Shown: positions 24,031 through 34,379 of the stretch, piece by piece
How the letters are laid out: each line of letters starts with the position of its first letter
How positions within the stretch are numbered: the first letter of the stretch is position 1
Source: Acidobacteriota bacterium
GTDB lineage: Bacteria > Acidobacteriota > Terriglobia > UBA7540
NCBI GenBank assembly: GCA_902812465.1
Contig: CADDZE010000035.1
Coordinates: forward strand, 1 to 40,428
DNA: 40,428 bases
Reading direction: 5' to 3'
Program-made: the position numbers and the translations under genes
The notes under the pieces: model-generated
Seen by the model: the letters and a program-made list of their open reading frames with translations, nothing else
Database searches by the model: none
Told to the model about the DNA's origin: nothing

Positions 24031-24869
24031 CAGAGCCTTCCCGCGATCAAGCGGTCGATAGCGGCCGCGGTGTCATAGAACTGCTGATCCTGGGCGAAGC
24101 GATAGCGGTCCTCCATCTCCGCCACCAGCCAGCCGTCGTACCCCACCTTGTGCAGGGCGGCGCGAATGGCTGGCCAGTTGTTGTTACCCAAAAAAAGATT
24201 GGTGTAGACGCTCTCTTCGCCGCAGCGGCCGCGATGCTTCTTGACATCCTTCAGATGAATCCGCGTAATGTGCGGTCCGTGAATCTCGATCCACTGCTCG
24301 GCGAAGCCGGTGTCATGAATGTTACCGACGTCTAGGTGCAATCCGACGTAAGGCTTGTTGACATCCTGGAGAAATGTCTGGAATTCCCGCGGGCTTAACA
24401 AGAACCGCTGCTCGGAGTTGCAGTTTTCGCACCCAATCTTCACGCCTGTCTTTTCTGCTTGATCCCCTAGCTGCTGCAAGGCATCGACACAGCGGGTGTA
24501 GACCTCGTTGTAGGGCACTTCCTCGGTCACCAGCCCGGCTACCACTAGGATGGCGTCCGTCTTGAGCAGCTGCGCCGTCTCGAGCTGACGCTCGACAATA
24601 CGCATGGCCTGCGCCCGCACCTTGGGATCGCGCGCCGAAAGGGGAGCTCTCCAGTGCAGGCCGGTCGAGACGTTGGAAACCACTAGCCCGGCGTTTTCCA
24701 CCTTGCGCCGCAGCTCGATCACCTGCTCATCCGTGGTGCTCATTTGAAACCACGGCACGTCGCCCAGCCAGAGCTCCACCCCGTCGTACCCTGCCTTCTT
24801 GATGAGCTCCAGACCCTGCTCGAAGCTCCAGCCGGGGGGAATCATGTTATCGCCAATAGCTTTTTTCAT
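24030..24869 (-). CDS. Sugar phosphate isomerase/epimerase-like TIM barrel (AP endonuclease 2 fold)
   Basis: This 279-residue protein has the xylose-isomerase-like TIM barrel (Pfam AP_endonuc_2). The strands carry expected metal-binding residues: KIGCENCN (Glu), VGLHLDVGNIHDTG (Asp, His), ITRIHLKDVKKH (His) and WLVAEMEDRY (Glu). The N terminus, DGVELWLGD, is typical of barrel strand 2. Members isomerise or epimerise sugars and inositols, and the substrate here is unknown. The cytosolic enzyme (no signal) is coupled to the downstream Tat-exported protein. AGGAG lies 3 nt before the ATG. Confidence 0.85.
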   Translation of the reverse strand: MKKAIGDNMIPPGWSFEQGLELIKKAGYDGVELWLGDVPWFQMSTTDEQVIELRRKVENAGLVVSNVSTGLHWRAPLSARDPKVRAQAMRIVERQLETAQLLKTDAILVVAGLVTEEVPYNEVYTRCVDALQQLGDQAEKTGVKIGCENCNSEQRFLLSPREFQTFLQDVNKPYVGLHLDVGNIHDTGFAEQWIEIHGPHITRIHLKDVKKHRGRCGEESVYTNLFLGNNNWPAIRAALHKVGYDGWLVAEMEDRYRFAQDQQFYDTAAAIDRLIAGRL

Positions 24870-24970
24870 CAGCTCCTACCCGTTCTAGTTGTTCCAGCAA
24901 GTGGTGGCATCTTACCACGGCTCACCGGGCGCTGTTGGCGCATGATCGCGTATAGGCCCGGGGTCAGCTT

Positions 24971-24992
24971 ACACAACAACCGAGCCTTGTGT
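24971..24992. promoter_or_regulatory. Inverted repeat ACACAA-N10-TTGTGT upstream of the hybrid kinase
   Basis: Two 6-nt half-sites are spaced by 10 nt, about one helical turn, in the 209-nt divergent spacer. A second imperfect palindrome around CTTATAAG lies near 25023-25032. Both could be operators for the kinase gene or the divergent sugar isomerase gene. The evidence is symmetry only. Confidence 0.3.
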
Positions 24993-25078
24993 TACCATTC
25001 CATACATAGGAGTGGTATGATTACTTATAAGTTAATCTGTGACGCCGAGGCTCAGACGCAACTGCCCGGAGTGAACGC

Positions 25079-28553
<3,475 letters not shown>

Positions 28554-28555
<2 letters not shown>

Positions 28556-28593
28556 AAATGCCGGAACGAAGCCACTAAGTTATTGAAAACACA
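28554..28593 (+). repeat. Interspersed repeat, copy B
   Basis: This copy begins on the last two bases of the kinase stop codon (TAA, 28553-28555). It matches 34 of 40 positions of copy A (31-70). It is in the same orientation as copies A and C, and lies 242 nt from copy C. Confidence 0.75.
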
Positions 28594-28795
28594 AGAAGTC
28601 TGTCCGCCAGGGTTCCCGTTGGCGCCCAGTTCACCACTGGATCGGATTGAATCGGGTGCGCTGCCTGAGACACCCGCTGGGAAGGATCTCAAACTTGGGG
28701 TTGCCGCTGCGACGCGCTCGGGTCCCGAAGACTAAAAGAGGTAAAGTCCGATTCAAGATTGCCCTGGTCTAGAGGCTTGCATTGGGACTGAAACG

Positions 28796-28837
28796 AAAAA
28801 TTTAAGGAACGAAGCCACCAAGTTACTGAAAATACGT
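28796..28837 (+). repeat. Interspersed repeat, copy C
   Basis: Positions 28804-28837 are identical to 38-71 (copy A) over 34 nt. Both are preceded by an A5 run, with one extra base in copy C. With copy B it brackets about 240 nt of non-coding DNA in direct orientation. Confidence 0.8.
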
Positions 28838-28943
28838 ACCGGGATAACTTAGGATGTCAAACGGCGGAGGCGGCGGGAGGGGAGCAGCAGGTGGGCTTGT
28901 TTACAGAGCAAATGATACAGACGAGCCGGACCCAAAATACCGG

Positions 28944-28972
28944 TTGACAAACCCGATCGGCTGTCTGATACT
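28944..28972 (+). promoter_or_regulatory. Promoter of the Oar-like receptor operon
   Basis: A perfect TTGACA (28944-28949) is followed after 17 nt by GATACT (28967-28972). Transcription would start near 28980 and leave a leader of about 190 nt before the ATG at 29176, long enough for post-transcriptional control. No riboswitch family was recognised in it. Confidence 0.6.
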
Positions 28973-29175
28973 TTGCGCCAGCGCGCGTTGTTAGTCATGC
29001 GACGCGTAGCGGGCCTGATTTCGTTCTTAAACTTAACTTTCACTTGCTTCGCCCCGGGTTACCGAGCCCGCCTAAGAATCCAGGCTGGAGGGCGGAGCCC
29101 CAGTTTCCTGTTAGCGTCCGGTATGATTGGTCCTACGTCATGGAACGCCGGCAAGTTGGCTGGGGAGAGGGTCCC

Positions 29176-32100
29176 ATGAACAAATGGATTGCCCACTGGC
29201 TAATGCTTCTGGTCATTGGGTTCTGGCCACTGCTAATACGTGCCCAGGTGGACACCGGCACGGTTCTGGGCACGGTGAAAGACCTCTCCGGGGGTGTAGT
29301 CCCGGGCGCCAAGGTGATCTTGACCAACGAGAGCACTGGGCTCACTCTAACCACGACTTCAGCCGCCGACGGGACGTATATCTTTACGCCCGTCAAGGTG
29401 GGCACCTACTCGGTTGAGACAGAAGTGGCCGGCTTCGAGAAAGCGATCCGGAAGAACGTTACCGTGGAGTTACAACAGCGCGTGGTGGTGGACTTCACCC
29501 TGCGGCCTGGTGCATTGACGCAGGCGGTGGTGGTGAGCGGCGCACCACCGCAACTGCAGACCCAGGACGCGTCGGTAGGCCAGGTGGTGGGCGCACGCGA
29601 AATCAACAACCTGCCACTGAACGGACGCAATTTTACCTTCCTGGCACAGATCGTGGCGGGGGTCAATACGCCCCAGGCTGATACGCGGGGCAACGCGGCC
29701 TCCGGCGCCTTCTCGGCCAATGGGGAGCGGCCGGCACAGAACAACTACCTTTTGGACGGCATCGACAACAACTCCAATACCATCGACTTCCTCAACGGCA
29801 CCAACTTTGTCGTCCTGCCTCCGGTGGATGCCATCCAGGAGTTCAAGGTCCAGACGAGCAACTACAGTGCCGAGCAGGGACGGGCGGGCGGGGCCATCCT
29901 CAATGCCACCGTCAAATCGGGGACGAACGAACTTCACGGCGATTTCTGGGAATTCTTTCGCAACGACAAGCTGGATGCCGCCGACTTCTTCGAGGACGCG
30001 GGAGGCATCCAGAAGGGCGAGTTTCGCCTGAATCAGTTCGGTTTCACGGTGGGCGGGCCGGTGGTGATTCCCCACAAGTTCAATGGGCGAAACAAGCTGT
30101 TTTTCTTCGGCGACTATGAAGGTACGCGGCGGCGGCAAGGCAGCGTCTTCACCAATTCCGTTCCTACAGCACTCGAGAAAGCAAGCGGTTATACCAACTT
30201 ATCGGAGCTCATCACCGAGCAGACCGGCAACGTGAGCAGCACGGACGTGCTGGGCCGGACTTTTCCCTTCGGAACCGTGTTCGATCCGGCTACGGTGCGC
30301 CCGGTGGTTTGCGGGACGACGGACGCTGAAACCGGCCTGCAGGCCCCCAGCTGTGCTTCGGTAGGGCAGCCTGCCGGAACCATCCTGAGCTATGTTAGCG
30401 ACCCCTTCTTCGGGCCTAACGGGACATCCCCCGTGGGCAACAGAACAGACTTTACAGGGCTGTGCCCGAACACTGGGTCTTGTCTGCTCAATCAGCTTCC
30501 GGCCGGACGTCTCGATCCCAATGCCATCAAACTGCTAGGCCTTTACCCACCAGCTCAGCGGCCCGGGATCGTCAATAACCAGACGTCTAATCCCAATCTG
30601 CGGGAGAATCGCAACGGCTTTGATATCCGGACGGACTTCAATGCTAACGAGAAGAACCAGCTCTTTGGCCGCTTCAGCTATGTCAATGATCCGCAGTTCA
30701 TCCCCGGACCTTTTGGAGGGATCGCTGACGGCGGCGCTTTCCAGCAGGGAGTCCAGACGGCCCTTTCCGAGCAGGGCGTCCTAGGCTGGACGCGTGGCCT
30801 CTCACCCACGGCGGTGAACGAAGCGCGATTCGGCCTCACTTACATCCATACCTCGCGGAACGGTCCCGAGGGTAACACCATGGGGCTTCCGGCGCAGTTT
30901 GGGATTCTGGATGTTCCCCAAGTGCCGGAGAATGGCGGCCTTCCCGCGTTCACCATTGGCGGCCTCAACACCCTCGGCACCAATGCCTTCCTGCCTTCCG
31001 ATGAGGTGAATAGCACCGTACAGGTGACGGATAACTTCAGCAAGGCCTATGGAAAGCATGCTTTTAAGATGGGTTTCGAGTTTCAGCACATCAAGTTCTC
31101 CACCCTTCAGCCCTCCTGGTCGCACGGCCAATTCGACTTTGGCGGCACTTATACTGGACCAGGCAACACGGGTATCGCTCAGCTCCTCCTCCTGCCCTGC
31201 CCCGGCGGCGGTGACCCAACGCCGTCACCGGTGGGCTGCCCCAACGTGCTGAATGCGGTGCCCAACGTGGGTGGTGCGGACGCCGTCTTTACGTCCAACA
31301 TTTCGCTCGTCGACGATTTGCACAATTACTACGGTACGTACTTTCAGGACGACTGGAAAGTGACGCCCAAATTGACTCTGAACCTCGGCCTGCGCTGGGA
31401 GCACTTCGGACTCCCAGAGGAAGCTCACGGGCGGCAGGCCAACTTCGTGCCTGGCGTTCCTTTCCAAACCGCAGCTTACCTGGTCCCCGACACCACCAAG
31501 AATCGCGCCATCTTCTCCACCTTTGCTCCCAGTGTGGCTCCCAACGGTTTCAGCGCTGCACTAGCCACGGACGGCATTGCGCTCACATTTGTGAAGAACA
31601 AGCCGGAACTCGCCGATGCTCAGAACCGTAACTTCGCTCCCCGCTTCGGCATGGCTTATCAAATTACGCCCAAGCTGGTCATGCGCGGCGGCTTCGGCAT
31701 CTTTTACGGCGGTTTTGAGGTGCAAAACGGAAACAACCAAGGCAACAGCTTCCCGTTCCAGTTCAACTTCGGATTGTTCAGCCCGAACTCGAATACCCCA
31801 ATTACCGTCCCCGGCCTTTCGAACGCCCCCGCGGGTTGCAGCGTGGCATACACCTTTGAGCTCGGCTTCGCCTGTACTCCCCTCGATCCCGCCCTGGTGC
31901 CGGGCTTCGGAGTGGGGCTGACCGGGCTCCAGACCAACTTCCAGACGCCCTACTCCGAGGGCTGGAATCTGACGTTCGAGTACGCCTTTACCCCCACGCT
32001 CACCCTGACCATGGGTTACGTTGGCAACAGCACACATCACCTAGAGCTTTTCAAGGGCGCCAATACTGTGTCCCAAATCCTGCCTCCGAACACTTGCCTG

Positions 32101-33027
32101 GAAGCTCCCAGCTGTCCCGGCCAGAATCCCGGCAACGTCAGTTACGTACCGTTCCCACACTTCTCCCCCGGCCAGACGTACCAAACTACAGACGGCGACA
32201 GTTACTATCATGGCCTTCAGACAACTCTCGAGAAGCGGTTTTCGCGAGGATTGAACTTCCTCGCGACCTACACCTGGTCGCGATGCCGAAGCGATGCAGC
32301 GGACCTGCTCAACGCTACTGCTATCGGCTCCTATCGTGCGGTGAATGTTCCCGGCGCCGGGATCAAGCATGACTACGGTGACTGTGACTTCGACATCCGG
32401 CATGTCGTTCACTTCAGCGGCGGATACGAGCTCCCCTTTGGCCGGGGCAAGAGTTTTCTCAAAAACACCAGCCGTGTGGTGGACCTCCTACTTGGTGGCT
32501 GGAGCACGCAGTGGATCACAACGCTCGAGGGCGGCCAGCCGATTACCATCCCTTGCTCGGCCGACGATAATCCGGCCTCTGGGGTGGGCTGTTATGCCTT
32601 TACTATTCCCGGGGTGAACCGCCACGGGCCTGGAGCGCCTGACCATTTCTTGAATCCGGCAGCCTTCACTCAGCCGTGCCCGCCCCAGGGCTTTCCGCAG
32701 CCCTCCAAGTGTATCCCGGTGGGAACCGGTCTCGCCTTGCTCGGGGGGACGGCAACGCAGGTCTCGGGTCCGGCCATCAACCGGCTGGATTTTTCGCTGT
32801 TCAAGAACTTCCAGTTGTCGGAGCGCTTCCGCTTACAATTCCGCAGCGAGTTTTTCAACATCCTGAACCATCCGACCTTCAACGCTCCAGGATTCGGCGG
32901 CAACGGCGTCATTGCCATCCCTGGATCGCTCGATTTCTCGAACAGTGCTTTCGGAGAAGTCGGGTCCACGCGCTTTCCGTTCAATGATCCGCGGCAGATT
33001 CAGTTTGCCTTGAAGCTCTACTATTGA
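29176..33027 (+). CDS. Oar-like TonB-dependent outer-membrane receptor
   Basis: This 1283-residue protein begins MNKWIAHWLMLLVIGFWPLLIRAQ, a signal peptide. A carboxypeptidase-regulatory-like beta-sandwich follows (about 25-110, GTVLGTVKDLSGGVVPGAKV). The plug (about 115-250) contains GREINNLPLNGRNF-type and LLDGIDNN motifs and VDAIQEFKVQTSNYSAEQGRAGGA. The rest is a large beta-barrel ending in the aromatic strand RQIQFALKLYY. This is the Oar/Cna-B-like type that is strongly expanded in Acidobacteriota and imports large substrates such as glycans or peptides. I chose the ATG at 29176 because it starts the signal peptide and has GGGAGAGGG about 5 nt upstream. Two small secreted proteins follow on the same strand. 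Confidence 0.92.
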   Translation: MNKWIAHWLMLLVIGFWPLLIRAQVDTGTVLGTVKDLSGGVVPGAKVILTNESTGLTLTTTSAADGTYIFTPVKVGTYSVETEVAGFEKAIRKNVTVELQQRVVVDFTLRPGALTQAVVVSGAPPQLQTQDASVGQVVGAREINNLPLNGRNFTFLAQIVAGVNTPQADTRGNAASGAFSANGERPAQNNYLLDGIDNNSNTIDFLNGTNFVVLPPVDAIQEFKVQTSNYSAEQGRAGGAILNATVKSGTNELHGDFWEFFRNDKLDAADFFEDAGGIQKGEFRLNQFGFTVGGPVVIPHKFNGRNKLFFFGDYEGTRRRQGSVFTNSVPTALEKASGYTNLSELITEQTGNVSSTDVLGRTFPFGTVFDPATVRPVVCGTTDAETGLQAPSCASVGQPAGTILSYVSDPFFGPNGTSPVGNRTDFTGLCPNTGSCLLNQLPAGRLDPNAIKLLGLYPPAQRPGIVNNQTSNPNLRENRNGFDIRTDFNANEKNQLFGRFSYVNDPQFIPGPFGGIADGGAFQQGVQTALSEQGVLGWTRGLSPTAVNEARFGLTYIHTSRNGPEGNTMGLPAQFGILDVPQVPENGGLPAFTIGGLNTLGTNAFLPSDEVNSTVQVTDNFSKAYGKHAFKMGFEFQHIKFSTLQPSWSHGQFDFGGTYTGPGNTGIAQLLLLPCPGGGDPTPSPVGCPNVLNAVPNVGGADAVFTSNISLVDDLHNYYGTYFQDDWKVTPKLTLNLGLRWEHFGLPEEAHGRQANFVPGVPFQTAAYLVPDTTKNRAIFSTFAPSVAPNGFSAALATDGIALTFVKNKPELADAQNRNFAPRFGMAYQITPKLVMRGGFGIFYGGFEVQNGNNQGNSFPFQFNFGLFSPNSNTPITVPGLSNAPAGCSVAYTFELGFACTPLDPALVPGFGVGLTGLQTNFQTPYSEGWNLTFEYAFTPTLTLTMGYVGNSTHHLELFKGANTVSQILPPNTCLEAPSCPGQNPGNVSYVPFPHFSPGQTYQTTDGDSYYHGLQTTLEKRFSRGLNFLATYTWSRCRSDAADLLNATAIGSYRAVNVPGAGIKHDYGDCDFDIRHVVHFSGGYELPFGRGKSFLKNTSRVVDLLLGGWSTQWITTLEGGQPITIPCSADDNPASGVGCYAFTIPGVNRHGPGAPDHFLNPAAFTQPCPPQGFPQPSKCIPVGTGLALLGGTATQVSGPAINRLDFSLFKNFQLSERFRLQFRSEFFNILNHPTFNAPGFGGNGVIAIPGSLDFSNSAFGEVGSTRFPFNDPRQIQFALKLYY

Positions 33028-33060
33028 GGTGGAATTCGCTGTGACCCGAAAGGGGCGGCC

Positions 33061-33609
33061 ATGCCAGCCCGTCGCACGAAAGCTTGTGAAAATCTGGCCT
33101 CCTTTTGCCGAACCGGCATGCGCAACGGGGTTGGCCGTTTTGCAGAGGCCCCCGTCTCCGCACGTTGGCGTGATGGCTGGCGACCCGGCCTGCTCACGGT
33201 GCTGGCCGCCCTGATGCTGCTGGCTGGCAGGGCGGCGGCAGGCAAGGCGGGCCAGGAGAAGTCCGCACCCGCCAGTTCTGCATGCTTGCTGATTCAAGGA
33301 CGCATCGTGGCCATGCACGGCGCAGTCTTGTCCGTCAAGACGCCGGACGACTACCCCGGCACGGGTCCTGGCGTCCATGCCCAGGTGGTGGTGCGGGGGC
33401 CCGTCTATGAAGTGGACATCTCTGGTGCCCGCCTCTTGCTGCCCGATGGACGCCGCACGGACACCTTGCCGCTGGCGCTGGGTGAGCGCGTGGTCATGAT
33501 TCTGAATGACGCGGGGGCGGTGCAGCCTCCGAGGCCCGGCGTGCGCCAGGCGTATCGCGCCGCGGTCGTGGAGCGCCTGGCGGCAAGCGATAAGATTACC
33601 GGGCATTGA
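33061..33609 (+). CDS. Secreted protein of unknown function downstream of the TonB-dependent receptor
   Basis: This 182-residue protein is not recognised. A hydrophobic segment at about 44-60 (GLLTVLAALMLLAGRAAAG) looks like a signal peptide with a long n-region. The true start may be downstream, for example Met20 at 33118. The mature part is beta-rich (CLLIQGRIVAMHGAVLSVKTPDD; VHAQVVVRGPVYEVDISGARLLLPDG). The ATG at 33061 has GGGG about 6 nt upstream and lies 33 nt after the receptor stop, so it is probably in the same operon. Confidence 0.6.
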   Translation: MPARRTKACENLASFCRTGMRNGVGRFAEAPVSARWRDGWRPGLLTVLAALMLLAGRAAAGKAGQEKSAPASSACLLIQGRIVAMHGAVLSVKTPDDYPGTGPGVHAQVVVRGPVYEVDISGARLLLPDGRRTDTLPLALGERVVMILNDAGAVQPPRPGVRQAYRAAVVERLAASDKITGH

Positions 33610-33680
33610 GCGGCTGCAGATAGGCTTGCGGCAACCTGCTATCGTTTTCGCGCCGTCCGCTTGGCGGTCAGCAACCGGTC

Positions 33681-34337
33681 GTGACCACCGCAAGCAAACC
33701 GACTGCCTTTGTTCGCAAGAGTGGAGCCGTGCTCTCATCAGGCGCTGCAGCATTTCTGGCGTCGCTGGTGGTGCTCACCGGCACCCGGGCGCTTGCCCAG
33801 AAGCTCGAATGCGCGCTGAAGCTTCCGGACTTCACGGCCCTCCAAGTGACGGAGTCGCGCGGTCGGCCGCTGCCCTCCATGAAGGTCTATTACTCGGCCG
33901 CGACGTTGCGGCTGGAACGCGGACCCGGCCTGGCCACGCTCTATCGCTTTGAAGAGGGCGAGGCCTATGACCTGCTCGCTAGGGCGGATGCGTGCCTCAA
34001 AAGGAGAACCAGCCAGGTGACCGCCATCCCCAGCCCGATCGAGCTCTTGTTCGGCACCGTGGCAAAGCGGACGGCATCGGGTTCCGATGTGGTGAAGGGT
34101 CATATCTGTCATGTCGAAGACGTCATCGTCACAACCGCGCAAGGCAAGAGTATCCACTCCAGGGTTTGGGTTGCACAGGATCTCCAGGGTGTTCCGCTAA
34201 AGATCGAGACTGATTCCGAGCACGGCCCGATGACAGCCACCTTCCGCCAAGTGGTGCTCGGAAAGCCCGAGGCGGCTCTGCTCACCCCGCCTGCCAAGTG
34301 TACGCCACTCGAGCACATCGGCCAGGAGGCCCAGTGA
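33681..34337 (+). CDS. Secreted DUF4412/LolA-like protein of unknown function
   Basis: This 218-residue exported protein has a GTG start and a signal segment (about 15-40, ending TRALAQK). The mature part alternates short strands (MKVYYSAATLRLERG; HSRVWVAQDLQGVPLKIETDS; MTATFRQVVLGKPEAALL). That is the pattern of DUF4412 and outer-membrane-lipoprotein-carrier-like half-barrels that report on a modified residue or ligand. Four Cys occur in the mature part (near residues 44, 104, 142 and 207). It is the third gene behind the Oar-like receptor, 71 nt after the previous one. Confidence 0.6.
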   Translation: MTTASKPTAFVRKSGAVLSSGAAAFLASLVVLTGTRALAQKLECALKLPDFTALQVTESRGRPLPSMKVYYSAATLRLERGPGLATLYRFEEGEAYDLLARADACLKRRTSQVTAIPSPIELLFGTVAKRTASGSDVVKGHICHVEDVIVTTAQGKSIHSRVWVAQDLQGVPLKIETDSEHGPMTATFRQVVLGKPEAALLTPPAKCTPLEHIGQEAQ

Positions 34338-34379
34338 CGTTCGTTCGTGGTATGGCTGCGCTCTATGGCGTGGGGGAGG

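Larger units (their letters stand above)
28556..29175. other. Gene-free spacer between kinase and TonB-dependent receptor
   Basis: This 620-nt stretch holds repeat copies B and C and a consensus promoter at 28944-28972. No supportable coding region or tRNA was seen. An in-frame start at 29044 could extend the receptor N terminus by 44 residues, but those residues do not look like a signal peptide. The transcript leader of the receptor would be about 190 nt. Confidence 0.6.

Noticed and set aside
29044-29175. Upstream start for the Oar-like receptor adding 44 residues
   Set aside because: The extra residues lack signal-peptide character, while the ATG at 29176 begins a good signal peptide and has a strong ribosome binding site.
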